Positions 33,547 through 43,160 of a stretch of 64,000 nucleotides of DNA are shown one piece after another. Position 1 is the stretch's first letter; every line of letters begins with the position of its first letter. The stretch is from Caballeronia sp. LZ062 (GTDB lineage: Bacteria > Pseudomonadota > Gammaproteobacteria > Burkholderiales > Burkholderiaceae): positions 186,001-250,000 of the forward strand of contig NZ_JARTWB010000003.1 in NCBI RefSeq assembly GCF_031450785.1, in the 5' to 3' direction. A program made the translations under genes and the position numbers. The notes under the pieces were generated by a model, which was not told the origin of the DNA, ran no database searches, and worked only from the letters and a program-made list of their open reading frames with translations.

Positions 33547-35844
33547 CTACTTGCCCACTTGCCACTGCAGAACAGGATGCGAGACACCTGCAACAAAGGT
33601 CCACGTTCCTCCTGGCGCGAAATTCCACGTGGGCCCGAAACTCGATGCCATGCCCATTTGGGCAGTCGTCAGGCCATTCGATGCCGGAATCGGCGTCCCG
33701 CTCGCGGCACCCACGGTCTGACCTGTCACTTGACGGTCCCAATAGACGTCCTTGCCAACGGTGCCCGCGTTCGTCGATGCAATACCGCCGACATAGCCCG
33801 GAGGCAGGCCGGTGGGCAAACTTATCGCGGCGAAGGATTCCTCAATCCGGCCCCCGTTGTACTCTGTCAGTCCGCCGTCTGTGACACCGCCGCCGCTGCC
33901 GGTCGCATACGATTGCCTGATGACGCCCCCGTTGCCCGCCGCAATGCCGCCGACATGAGCATGCGTGCCGCCGCCATAGTCACCGCTTGCCGACGACTGA
34001 ACAATGAGGCCCGAGTTCGATAGCGCGATACCGCCCATCGAGCCTTGCGCGTACATCGACACGTTGCTCGTTGCTCGAGAGATGGTGCCCGAGTTGTCGC
34101 CGACCACCCCACCGATGGCTCCCGCGCCGATTTCTTCGGTGGACATCTCACCTTTGACGCTCACGTTGGCAACCAAGCCGGCGGAAGAGCCCGCCAGCAG
34201 CCCGGCGACCGTTCCCCACGGCGAAGAGTACGCGTTAGTCAAGTTCACGTTGCGAACCACCCCTGAAGCACCAATCGTTGAGAAGGTACCCAAGGGAGGC
34301 GAGTTCGAGTCCGGAGTGGTGCTGACATCGATGCCGTCTATCGTGTGGCCGAAACCATCGAACTGGCCGGTAAATCCGGTCGTGCTGCCAATACCGATTG
34401 GCGTGAACGGACTGTTTGCGGACAAGTCCTTGCCGAGCGCGTAATTGCCGCCGAGGTTTTGCGATATCTTCTCGAGCTCATCGATCGAATTGACAAGCTG
34501 ATACGCCGTCACTTGCGTCTTCAGTCCGCTGAACGGCGCGGCGGCCCAACTCACGTTCGTGCGTATGGTGCCCGGCGCGAAGCGGCCGTTCGAGTCGTAG
34601 AGCACGGCGACGATCCCCGTGCTTTTCGACCAGTCGATCGTGCCCGTGTTCGTCACGCTGCCGTTGTTGTCAATATTCTTCGAATCAGCGCGAAGCAGCA
34701 GGTTGCCTGCCCCTGTATTCGATAGCGTGGTCATGGGTCCGAGCAGAATCGAGTGCCCCGCGCTAAGCGAAAGCGATGCGTCGCCGGTCCACCGCAGCGT
34801 CGAGAGCATGTTGATGTCGCTGCCGGCGTTAATCGTCACCGACGTGCCGTTAGAAAGGCTTCGGGACAGCGCCGCGGAGTTGTGCGGCCCCGCATTCAGC
34901 TTGTCCACGCCGATGTTCCACTCCGATGCCGTCACCGTGCTGTGTTCGAACTCCATTGTCTTACCGGTCGTATCGACCGTGCCGCCGGTGCCGTCGCTGT
35001 TGGTGGCGGTGATCCTCTCGTGCTGTTGCACATCGCCTTGCCGAGCGACGAGCCATACGTGGCCATCGCGCGTGGCGGTGCCTGTCGCGCGCATGGCCGC
35101 GTGGCGGCCGGCAAGGGCGTAGACGTTGCCATCAGCTGCTTCGAGATGGATCTGTGCAGCCCGGATGATGCCTCCGTTCACAACATCGCCAAGACCGCCC
35201 GGCTGTACAAACACTTGCGTGCCGGTCGTCGAGTCCTTCAGCAAGATCTCCTTGCCGGTGACGAGTTCCGCGGTTCCGTGCGGTGCAGCGATGCGGCCTT
35301 CGTTTTCTGTATGGAGAAGGGAGATGAGAAAGACATCCCCACCGCTTGAACTAATGCGGCCGAGATTTACCACGGAAGCCTTACTCGCGCCGGACAGAGT
35401 GATGGGACCGCCAGCCATGAAGCCGTCGTTACTCGTATCCAGCGCAGAAGCGACGAAGCGACCGCCGGTAGTGACGACGCCTTGCCGTCCAATCACCACG
35501 CCCTGCGGATTGATCAGATAGAAGCTCCCGGTGGCGCTCAGATTCCCGTCGATGGTCGAGGCACTCGATCCGGTCACGCGCGATAACGTTGCACCTGAGC
35601 CGTTGTTGACCTTCACGTTGTTGCCCGCGCCGATGGAAAAGCTGTTCCAATCGATCACGCCCCGCGGGGTGCTCTGTGTGATCGTGATTTGGTCCGGACA
35701 CGAGGCAATGCCGCCAGCACCCGCGACGAAGTGGCCGTTTTGCGGAAGGGGGCCTGCCGCGAACGCCACCGATAGTGATGCGCATGTGGAAAGGACTAAG
35801 GCAGGCTTACAAAGCCGACCAGGAACACCGAGAAATCCGCACAT
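33547..35844 (-). CDS. Two-partner-secretion filamentous-haemagglutinin-type adhesin with GLUG-like repeats
   Basis: A 765-aa secreted protein. After a signal region (LCKPALVLSTCASLSVAFA) comes the TPS secretion domain: GVIDWNSFSIGAGNNVKVNNGSGATLSRVTG, SFYLINPQGVVIGRQGVV and a run of beta-helix repeats. The C-terminal third (about residues 480-700) has GLUG-like repeats such as AGLLAGSSAGLVANVSVKG, IGGVVGDNSGTISRATSNVS and GGIAAGNGGVIRQSYATG. Such proteins cross the outer membrane through a TpsB pore and mediate adhesion; no TpsB gene is in the window. At 765 aa it is short for the group. The ATG at 35844 has GGAGG six bases upstream; the frame from 36048 is not supported. Confidence 0.88.
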   Translation of the reverse strand: MCGFLGVPGRLCKPALVLSTCASLSVAFAAGPLPQNGHFVAGAGGIASCPDQITITQSTPRGVIDWNSFSIGAGNNVKVNNGSGATLSRVTGSSASTIDGNLSATGSFYLINPQGVVIGRQGVVTTGGRFVASALDTSNDGFMAGGPITLSGASKASVVNLGRISSSGGDVFLISLLHTENEGRIAAPHGTAELVTGKEILLKDSTTGTQVFVQPGGLGDVVNGGIIRAAQIHLEAADGNVYALAGRHAAMRATGTATRDGHVWLVARQGDVQQHERITATNSDGTGGTVDTTGKTMEFEHSTVTASEWNIGVDKLNAGPHNSAALSRSLSNGTSVTINAGSDINMLSTLRWTGDASLSLSAGHSILLGPMTTLSNTGAGNLLLRADSKNIDNNGSVTNTGTIDWSKSTGIVAVLYDSNGRFAPGTIRTNVSWAAAPFSGLKTQVTAYQLVNSIDELEKISQNLGGNYALGKDLSANSPFTPIGIGSTTGFTGQFDGFGHTIDGIDVSTTPDSNSPPLGTFSTIGASGVVRNVNLTNAYSSPWGTVAGLLAGSSAGLVANVSVKGEMSTEEIGAGAIGGVVGDNSGTISRATSNVSMYAQGSMGGIALSNSGLIVQSSASGDYGGGTHAHVGGIAAGNGGVIRQSYATGSGGGVTDGGLTEYNGGRIEESFAAISLPTGLPPGYVGGIASTNAGTVGKDVYWDRQVTGQTVGAASGTPIPASNGLTTAQMGMASSFGPTWNFAPGGTWTFVAGVSHPVLQWQVGK

Positions 35845-36048
35845 GCGCCCTCCGCTATTACGTAGTACACCGAATCTATAAGTGCATTGCTCAAGGATAG
35901 AACGCGATAGTAAGAATGCAATATGCGCGCAAGCTGGTTCTCGGAACGGGTGTGCGGTTATATGAACGGCGAGCCGTTGTCGCGCAACCTGAAAACTCAA
36001 CAAGAAGGCGGCGCCGTCGGGTAGCCGGGCGTTGCTTCCTATGGACAA

Positions 36049-36696
36049 CTAGGTCCGGTAATAACGCCGGTAAGTCTTCAGCTTCATTGCGGGACCGTCG
36101 ATCAGGTAGATGGAGTCTTTAATCTTGTTATTCGGACGGTCTCCGGTAATGCATTCCGTCGCACCGGTAACGTCTTGCTCCTGGTTGCCTCCGCGGACCA
36201 GCACTCTCGTCGCTGTGCGATCAAGATAGAAGGCGATGTGCCCGCCGCTGCCAGTTGTATGCTCGAAGACGGCGAGGTCACCCTGACGAGGGTTATCCGT
36301 ACCCACCGCGTAGTCCTCGTAGCTCCGAGCCCATGCCGGCATCGAAGTGATGCTGTATCCGCAATGTTGCAGGCACCAGGAGACGGTGGCTGCACACCAT
36401 GACCAGCAGTCGCCCTGGTTCTGGACGTCGAACCCGATCTTGTTGAACATGTCGATGATCAGAGGGTTGGCTGAATGCGTCCAGCGGGTGTTGAATGGCG
36501 GGGTGTCCTTGTCCGTAACACTTCGCTGTTCGCCTTCCATCATCAGGTACGTGACGGTTTCCAGCGGATCGTTCGTTGGCGCGTTAGCAAGTAATGAACT
36601 CGCAGTGTCCTGATCTGCACGAACGGCTATGCCATTAGCGGCACAACCCGTGAGTCCGAGGGCGGCCAAGCCGAGAAGAAGTTGTCGACGTTCCAT
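36049..36696 (-). CDS. Putative lipoprotein with NlpC/P60-like cysteine-peptidase domain
   Basis: A 215-aa protein. The N-terminus MERRQLLLGLAALGLTGC has a lipobox (LTGC, Cys18), so it is probably a lipoprotein anchored in the envelope. The domain from about residue 80 has WSWCAATVSWCLQHCGYS (likely nucleophile Cys in WCAATVSW), then RQGDLAVFEHTTGSGGHIAFYLD, whose GGHIAFY supplies the His, and VRGGNQEQ. This is the arrangement of the TIGR02594-type NlpC/P60 family of putative peptidoglycan hydrolases. It precedes the adhesin gene by 204 bp on the same strand; a functional link, for example opening the wall for export, is only a guess. Confidence 0.72.
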   Translation of the reverse strand: MERRQLLLGLAALGLTGCAANGIAVRADQDTASSLLANAPTNDPLETVTYLMMEGEQRSVTDKDTPPFNTRWTHSANPLIIDMFNKIGFDVQNQGDCWSWCAATVSWCLQHCGYSITSMPAWARSYEDYAVGTDNPRQGDLAVFEHTTGSGGHIAFYLDRTATRVLVRGGNQEQDVTGATECITGDRPNNKIKDSIYLIDGPAMKLKTYRRYYRT

Positions 36697-37194
36697 GATT
36701 CTTGACTCCGCGCGTGCCGCCTTCCTACATCAGTAGGACAAACTAAGCGTGCCATGCAACGGGAAAGGCACCGTGTGTGTGCTGGCACACCAAAGCGTGC
36801 GTGTAGCGCTGATGCAAGCCGCGTTAGCATCGATTACTCGTTTTTCACGCGGACGCTTGGTGCCTTCTTTGTCAGGTTCGAGCGCTAAGCTAACGCTTCT
36901 TGAGCTTCACGTTCGCGGCTGTCAGAAGCGTTCGCAGCGATATCTCGTCCAACGGAAAGAGCTTGGACTTTGACTACTGCGTACACGGGGCGCAACGATC
37001 TTCAAGAGCAGGCGGAATTCCTATGCGGGCGTTAAGACATTTTGTTTAGCCGGCCAGCGAGCGATCCGGACAGTACCGGGTTGTATGGGCGTCAACTTGC
37101 TGTTAAAAAACTTCCAGCGCAAGCAGCGAAGCGATCAACGTTTCTCTTCGAACAAAAGCAGCACCCGCGCGAGCGATATTTACCGGAGCCCACC
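36697..37194. promoter_or_regulatory. Divergent promoter region between lipoprotein and TIR-TPR gene
   Basis: About 500 bp between two divergently transcribed genes. It contains a perfect inverted repeat (listed separately) and AT-richer segments. An open frame in the TIR gene's phase from 37042 has no start support. Confidence 0.5.
36723..36738. promoter_or_regulatory. Perfect 6-4-6 inverted repeat upstream of the lipoprotein gene
   Basis: TCCTAC, four bases ATCA, then GTAGGA, 26 nt upstream of the lipoprotein ATG on the minus strand. The spacing fits a dimeric repressor site close to the start, but no matching regulator gene is adjacent. Confidence 0.4.
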
Positions 37195-40100
37195 ATGCGG
37201 TCCTTGTATATCTGCCATCACCGCGGAAACCGGCCCTGGGCGCTCGCGATGTTCCACCATCTGGAGCGGCTCGGCTATGACGTCGTCTTCGACTTTCTCG
37301 ATGTCGCCGCCGACCGGTACGAAAGCATCGCGCGCACGCACATTCAGGACTGCACGCACTTCGTTGTCCTGCTGACGCCATCGGCGCTCGCCGACCGCAC
37401 GAAGCCCGGCGACAGGCTGCGCCGCGAGATCGAAACCGCAATCGATGCCCGATGCCACTTCCTGCCGCTCGTGATGGGCGGCTGCCCACTCGACGCGCAC
37501 ACGGGCAAGCTCGGGAAAGTCGCGCAATACGAGCCTCTCGTGATCGACGCGGCCCGCTTCGACGATGCGATGACGGAACTGCACCGCCGATGCCAGCACT
37601 ACCAGCCTCGCGACGCCTGGCGGAAACCGCCGCCCGCCGACGCCATCGACGCGGCGCGCGAGGCCGCGCTGAACGAACAAGCCGCTGCGCGTTCGGCGCG
37701 CCCCGTCGCCGCCGATGCGCTCGCTGCGCAGCAGTGCTTCGAGCGAGGCATGTCGGCGGCGGCCATCGACGAGAAACTGAGCTGCTACGGCGAAGCGGTC
37801 CGTCTCGATCCGTTTTATGCGCTCGCCTTTCGGGAACGCGCGCATGTACGCCTGGCGCAAGGCGACATCGATGCGGCGCTGCACGACTATGACGCCGCGT
37901 TGCGCAATCATCCCGACGATCTGGCGAGTTGTCTCGGCCGTGGCCGCGCACGTGAAGCGAAAGGCGACCTGGACGGCGCGCTGCTCGACTTTCGCCGCGC
38001 GGCGGAGATCGGGCGCGGCTGCGTCGAGGCGCACGTCGCGCTGGGTATCGTGCGCGGGGCGAACGGCGACCTGGATGGCGCCATCGTCGATCTGAGCCGC
38101 GCGTTGCGGCTCGCACCGGAAGAAGCCGGCACGTATCGAGAGCGGGGACGCGTGCGCGCGAGGAAGGGCGATGTCGACGGCGCGCTGCGCGATCTCGACC
38201 GCGCGATCCGCCTGCAACCCGCCTGCGCGGACGCTCATCGGCTCAGAGGCGAAGTTCGCGCCCGCTGCGGTGAAACACGCGGCGCGCTGCTCGACTACGA
38301 CCACGCGCTGCGCCTGCAACCGGCCTTCGCCGAAGCGCGGATGGAGCGCGGCTGTCTGCGTCGCCAGTCAGGCGATATCGCGGGCGCGCTCAGGGACTTC
38401 GGCGACATCATCCGGTCGACGCCGGGCAGCGCGGACGCGTACGTCGAATCGGGCGTCACCCGTGCGGGCGCAGGCGAACTGGACGGCGCGTTGCGGGACT
38501 TCGATCGCGCCGTCGGCATCGACGGTCGTCACGCACGCGCATTGTGCGAACGCGGCATGGTCCGCGCACGTAAAGGCGACGCCGATGGCGCGCTGCACGA
38601 CTTCTGCTCCGTGCTCGAGTTGCAGCCCGACCACGCGCGGGCCTATTGCGGCCGCGCCAAGGTGCGGTGCGCCAATGGGGACAGCGACGGCGCCCTGAAC
38701 GATTACGACGCGTGCCTGCGCATCGAGCCGGGCAACATCGATGCGCGTCTGGCGGGCGGCCGCCTGCGGCTGGAACGCGGCGACTCCGATGCCGCCATCG
38801 CGGACTTCGATGCGGCGATCGTCGCGCAGCCGGAAAATGCCGACGCGTACATCGGACGAGGCGACGCGCTTAAAGCGAAGGGCGACTGGCAAGCCGCCGT
38901 GGGAGACTTGAGCGTTGCGATCCGGCTGCGCCCAGCCGACGCCCGCGCCTTCGGGCGCCGGGGCAACCTGCGGGCGAAACTCGGAGAGATCGAAAGCGCG
39001 CTCGACGATCTGGAAAGTGCGATCCGCCTCGCTCCCGACGACGCCGCCGCGCATCACGACCGGGGCGTCGTGCGCGTGCAGAACGGCGATTTCGACGGCG
39101 CCCTGTGCGATTTCGACACCGCGATACGCTTGCGGCCGGACGACGCCGTCGCGCACAACAACCGGGCCAACGTGCTTTGCGACAAGGGCGACATCGACGC
39201 GGCGTTGCGCGATTACGGCGTTGCCGTGCGGCTCGATCCGGGCTACGCCGTCGCCTGGCTGAACCGTGGCAACGCGCGCCGCGAAAAAGGTGATGTGGGC
39301 GGCGCGGTGAGCGACCTCGACGAAGCGATCCGCATCGATCCCGTCTGGGCCGAAGCCTACGGCTTGCGCGCACAGTTGCGGCTTGCGATGAACGACGCGG
39401 GTGCCGCGCTGCGCGATCTCGACGAGGCGATCCGCCTGGAACCGGGGCGCGCATCGGCTTATGTGCTGCGGTCCGCCTTGCGCGCCGACAGTGAGGACAT
39501 GTCGGGCGCGCTCGCGGACCTCGACGAAGCCATCCGCGTCCGGCCGCACTTCGCCAACGCTTACGCCGCGCGGGGCCTGCTGCTCGCGCGAAACGGAGAC
39601 AGGCGAGGCGCGCTGCGCGACTTCGACGAAGCCGTCCGCCAGGACCCCGACGATGCGGACGCCTTCCACCAGCGGGCGAACTTGCGCAGCGACGACGGCG
39701 ACATCGACGGCGCTTTCAACGACTACAACCGCGCCATTCAACTGGCGCCGGATACGGTCGGCATTCGTGTGGACCGCGGCGCGGCGCGCGGACGCGCCGG
39801 CGACTTTGCCGGCGCCATGGAGGACCTCGACCGGGCAATCGGTCTCGCGCCCGACTGCGTCGAGGCGCACGTCAACCGCGGGATCGTCCGGATGGCGATG
39901 AACCGGGTCGACGCTGCGCTCCAAGACTTCGACGCAGCGCTTCGCCTGCAGCCCGGCCTCGCCACCGCGTGCTACAACCGCAGCGTCGCGCGCACGAGAA
40001 AAGGCGACGCCGACGGCGCGCTTGCCGACCTTAACGAGGCCATCGCGCTCGCGCCCGCGTTTGCCGCCGCGCGCAACGACCGGGGCGTGATCCGGGCGGC

Positions 40101-40953
40101 CAGGGGCGACGTGTCCGGCGCGCTACGCGACTTCGACGAGGCGATCCGCTTCGACCCCGCGCAAGTGAACGCGCACGTCAATCGCGGCAATCTCCGCCGC
40201 ACGAACGGTGACCTCGATGGCGCGCTCGGCGACTTCGACCGGGCGATCGAACTCGCGCCCGATCACGCCGCCGCGTATGCGAGCCGCGGCGTGTCGCGAA
40301 TCGGAGCCGGCGACCTCGCCGGCGCGCTCTCGGACTACGACGAAGCGATACGCCTCGATCCCGACTACGCCGACGCTTACGCCCGCCGCGCGAAGGCACG
40401 CTACCGCAACGGCGACGCTGCCGGCGCGCTGCGCGATCTCGACGAAGCCATTCGCCTTGCACCGGAACACGCCGATGCGCTGAACGATCGCGGCGCCGTG
40501 CGCCTCGAACACCGCGATGCGGACGGTGCGCTGCGCGATCTGCATGAGGCAATCCGCCTGCAGCCCGCTCATGCGGATGCCTTCAACAACCGTGGCGTCG
40601 TCCGTCGCGCACTGGGCGACGCGGATGGCGCGCTGCGCGATTTCGACGAGGCGATCCGCCTCGCTCCCGGCGATGCGCTCGCGCATGACAATCGGGCGCT
40701 GGCCCGTCGCGACCGGGGCGAAATCGGAGGCGCCTTGCGCGATCTCGGCGAAGCGGCCCGTCTGCGCTCGCATCGTGCCGCATCGAAGGCCGGTGCCAGT
40801 GGCGCGGGCATCGCGTCGTGGCCCGGACTTCTTGCGCCCGACGCGCGGCCGGAGCGCGCGGGGCTTGATGCGAGAGCCGGTGAACAGCGCATCGCGGTGG
40901 AAGACTGCCGCCGCTATCTGCGGCTTCTCGCCTCGATGCATGGCGGACGATGA
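37195..40953 (+). CDS. TIR domain plus ~30 tandem TPR repeats, giant protein
   Basis: A 1252-aa protein. Residues ~1-100 form a TIR-like domain: RSLYICHHRGNRPWALAMFHHLERLGYDVVFDF, DCTHFVVLLTPSALADR and RLRREIETAIDARCHFLPLVM, where Glu78 sits at the place of the catalytic Glu of TIR NADases. After an Ala-rich linker, residues ~183-1200 are about 30 uninterrupted 34-residue TPR units of the pattern GDLDGALRDFDEAIRLAPxxA, with almost no length variation. The array should form a long superhelix binding a protein partner. TIR proteins act in host manipulation or in anti-phage NAD depletion; neither is shown here. No partner gene lies next to it. The ATG at 37195 follows GGAG; the frame from 37042 lacks a site. 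Confidence 0.9.
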   Translation: MRSLYICHHRGNRPWALAMFHHLERLGYDVVFDFLDVAADRYESIARTHIQDCTHFVVLLTPSALADRTKPGDRLRREIETAIDARCHFLPLVMGGCPLDAHTGKLGKVAQYEPLVIDAARFDDAMTELHRRCQHYQPRDAWRKPPPADAIDAAREAALNEQAAARSARPVAADALAAQQCFERGMSAAAIDEKLSCYGEAVRLDPFYALAFRERAHVRLAQGDIDAALHDYDAALRNHPDDLASCLGRGRAREAKGDLDGALLDFRRAAEIGRGCVEAHVALGIVRGANGDLDGAIVDLSRALRLAPEEAGTYRERGRVRARKGDVDGALRDLDRAIRLQPACADAHRLRGEVRARCGETRGALLDYDHALRLQPAFAEARMERGCLRRQSGDIAGALRDFGDIIRSTPGSADAYVESGVTRAGAGELDGALRDFDRAVGIDGRHARALCERGMVRARKGDADGALHDFCSVLELQPDHARAYCGRAKVRCANGDSDGALNDYDACLRIEPGNIDARLAGGRLRLERGDSDAAIADFDAAIVAQPENADAYIGRGDALKAKGDWQAAVGDLSVAIRLRPADARAFGRRGNLRAKLGEIESALDDLESAIRLAPDDAAAHHDRGVVRVQNGDFDGALCDFDTAIRLRPDDAVAHNNRANVLCDKGDIDAALRDYGVAVRLDPGYAVAWLNRGNARREKGDVGGAVSDLDEAIRIDPVWAEAYGLRAQLRLAMNDAGAALRDLDEAIRLEPGRASAYVLRSALRADSEDMSGALADLDEAIRVRPHFANAYAARGLLLARNGDRRGALRDFDEAVRQDPDDADAFHQRANLRSDDGDIDGAFNDYNRAIQLAPDTVGIRVDRGAARGRAGDFAGAMEDLDRAIGLAPDCVEAHVNRGIVRMAMNRVDAALQDFDAALRLQPGLATACYNRSVARTRKGDADGALADLNEAIALAPAFAAARNDRGVIRAARGDVSGALRDFDEAIRFDPAQVNAHVNRGNLRRTNGDLDGALGDFDRAIELAPDHAAAYASRGVSRIGAGDLAGALSDYDEAIRLDPDYADAYARRAKARYRNGDAAGALRDLDEAIRLAPEHADALNDRGAVRLEHRDADGALRDLHEAIRLQPAHADAFNNRGVVRRALGDADGALRDFDEAIRLAPGDALAHDNRALARRDRGEIGGALRDLGEAARLRSHRAASKAGASGAGIASWPGLLAPDARPERAGLDARAGEQRIAVEDCRRYLRLLASMHGGR
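37741..40794 (+). repeat. 102-bp periodic coding repeat (TPR array)
   Basis: The gene carries about 30 units of 102 bp, each encoding one 34-residue TPR. Units are degenerate in sequence but strictly constant in length, which indicates expansion by in-frame duplication under selection on the helix pair. Recurrent bases encode the GALRDFDEAIRL consensus. Confidence 0.85.
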
Positions 40954-41028
40954 CCTGCCTTGCACGCGAAGTCATCGATGAGAGGCGGGCCGCCATGAGC
41001 CGGCCGACTCCGGCATGAACGCCGCGGT

Positions 41029-43149
41029 TCAGACCGGCCCCGGGTCGCTCGTCGATGGCGCTCCCGTTTCGAGATGCCCCGCGTATCGCCTGACGAAGCC
41101 CTCAAAGTCGATCGACGCGACGCTCAGGTCATACCATCCCGCGCGCTTCGATATGTCCCATCTGTCGTCGAACGTCTCGCCCGGAGCCAGGCTTATCTCG
41201 CGGGCGGGCGCGGTGTCGTAAGCATTGGCGACGCTCAGCCGGCACGGCGCGCGCCCTGCATTCGAGAGACGCAGCGTGCCGACCGACGCCCTCGGATCGA
41301 GCGTCAGGCTGGCTTCGGGAAGCGCATCGCGAGCGGCCGAGCCATGGAATTCGAACAGGCTGCCGTTCGGACCGTAAACGGACAGACCGTAGCGGCCCTC
41401 GGTATCGTGCAGCGTCCAGAAGTCGGCGAAATTGTCGCCGGCGGACATGGTGTACCGGCGCGGCGCGGAATCCACGCGCACACGGTCGTAGACGTAGAAC
41501 GCGACGCCGACCCGGCTCTCGTTGCGGAAGTCGAGCACGAAGCGGCCATCGGAGAGGCGGCCCTTCATCATCAGCGCGTACGGCAGTGGCCGAAGAGGCC
41601 GTGTGCCTCGCTCGCAACCCGGCATCGCCTGCTGATGCGGCACCGCGATGGTCGCGCCTTCCGAGCCCATGCGCGCGACGGGTCCGAGTGCGCCTATCGC
41701 CGTATCCGGCTCCGCAGTGAAGTCGAAGGCCGATGTCAGGTCACCGCACACCGCCCTGCGCCACGCGCTGATGTTCGGCTCCCGCACGCCGAAGCGCGCC
41801 TCCATGAACTGCAGTACCGACGTGTGATCGAACACCTGCGAACACACCCAGCCGCCCTTCGTCCACGGCGATACCACGATCATCGGCACGCGCGGCCCGA
41901 GGCCGATGGGCTGCCGCCCGCCGGGATCGGCGTTCGGCACGAGCGGCGTCTTGTGCCACGGATACTCGTCGAGATCGATGATCTCGTCGCCGAGGCTATC
42001 GACGAGCTGGCGCGACACCAGCCCGCCGCCGCCCTGCCTGCTCGCGAGCGGGGGCATCGGCGGAACGACGTGATCGAACAGGCCGTCGTTCTCGTCGTAG
42101 TTGATGAAGAGCACGGTGCTGCCCCACACCTTCGGGTTGGACGTCAGCGCCTCCAGGACGCGATCGATGTAGTAGGCGCCATCGGCCGGGCAGCCGTTCG
42201 GATGCTCGCAATACATCTTCGGCGCGACCACCCAGGAGACCGCAGGCAGGCGGTTGTCGTCGACATCGCGCTGAAACTCGAGGAGCGTGTGCCGCGACGC
42301 GCCCTTCAGCACGAGCGACGCCGGCGCGTCATGCGCAACCTGGAAACGCTGAAAGAACTCGAGCGAGTTGTTCGTGTAGTTGTCGGTCGGATCGCCGGGA
42401 AGGCCCGTGCCTCCCTGATACACCTTCCATTCGATGCCGGCCGCCTCCAGCCGCTCCGCGTAGGTCGTCCAGCCATAAGGGTCGCTGGCGTCGCGTTCGC
42501 TGAAGCCTGGGCCGCTGCGCAGCGGCCCGAGCCGGTTGCGCGCGTCGATCGTGCCCGTGAAGAGCATCAGGCGGTTGGGCGCGGTATCGGCGTGGACCGA
42601 GCAGAAGTAGGCATCGCAGAGCGTGAAAGCGTCGGCGAGCGCGTAGTGATAGCGCAGGTCCGCGCGCCGCAGGTAGGCCATCGTCAGCGGGTCCTGCTTC
42701 TGGTGGACCCACGCATCGTAACGTCCCTCGTTCCACGCGAGATGACCCGTGCTCCAGCTATGGTCGGTGCCAGGCGTGAACTCGGTCGTCGCCTTCGAAT
42801 CGAGATGGAATGGCAGCACATACGCGGCATCGACCGGCAAGCCCCGGTGACGGTATTCCTTCGTGAACACCGATGCGCCCGGCTGATACCACACCGGCCG
42901 TCCGTTGGCGAGCATGAGCGGCCGCGGATCGCCGAAGCCGCGCACGCCGTGCAGCGTACCGAAGTAGTGATCGAAGGACCGGTTCTCCTGCATGAGGACC
43001 ACGACATGGCTCACGTCCCTGATCGTGCCGGTGCGGCCGGTCGCGGGCAGCGTGAGCGCTGCGTGGATGGACGGGGCGAGCGGCGCGAGCAGCGCACCCG
43101 CGCACGCCGACATCGCGCGTAGAAACTGTCTCCGGGTCGTGGCGGTCAT
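41029..43149 (-). CDS. Tat-exported phospholipase C (PlcN/AcpA type)
   Basis: A 706-aa enzyme of the phosphoesterase family that includes nonhaemolytic phospholipase C and acid phosphatase AcpA. TTRRQFLRAM is the twin-arginine signal. The metal/nucleophile region is VVLMQENRSFDHYFGTLHGVRGF, with FINYDENDGLFDHVVPP and the PMIVVSPWTKGG block later, and two C-terminal DUF756-like beta domains (about 500-700). It cleaves phosphatidylcholine or phosphatidylethanolamine outside the cytoplasm. The start is the ATG at 43149; a GTG three codons earlier is possible, and frame upstream overlaps the BcsR-like gene. It lies 11 nt behind that gene at the end of the bcs operon, which is unusual. Confidence 0.88.
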   Translation of the reverse strand: MTATTRRQFLRAMSACAGALLAPLAPSIHAALTLPATGRTGTIRDVSHVVVLMQENRSFDHYFGTLHGVRGFGDPRPLMLANGRPVWYQPGASVFTKEYRHRGLPVDAAYVLPFHLDSKATTEFTPGTDHSWSTGHLAWNEGRYDAWVHQKQDPLTMAYLRRADLRYHYALADAFTLCDAYFCSVHADTAPNRLMLFTGTIDARNRLGPLRSGPGFSERDASDPYGWTTYAERLEAAGIEWKVYQGGTGLPGDPTDNYTNNSLEFFQRFQVAHDAPASLVLKGASRHTLLEFQRDVDDNRLPAVSWVVAPKMYCEHPNGCPADGAYYIDRVLEALTSNPKVWGSTVLFINYDENDGLFDHVVPPMPPLASRQGGGGLVSRQLVDSLGDEIIDLDEYPWHKTPLVPNADPGGRQPIGLGPRVPMIVVSPWTKGGWVCSQVFDHTSVLQFMEARFGVREPNISAWRRAVCGDLTSAFDFTAEPDTAIGALGPVARMGSEGATIAVPHQQAMPGCERGTRPLRPLPYALMMKGRLSDGRFVLDFRNESRVGVAFYVYDRVRVDSAPRRYTMSAGDNFADFWTLHDTEGRYGLSVYGPNGSLFEFHGSAARDALPEASLTLDPRASVGTLRLSNAGRAPCRLSVANAYDTAPAREISLAPGETFDDRWDISKRAGWYDLSVASIDFEGFVRRYAGHLETGAPSTSDPGPV

Positions 43150-43160
43150 CGCGTTCACCG

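Noticed and set aside
37741..40794. Regular repeats considered as a CRISPR array or transposon repeats
   Set aside because: They are coding, degenerate and exactly 102 bp without spacers; they encode TPR units.
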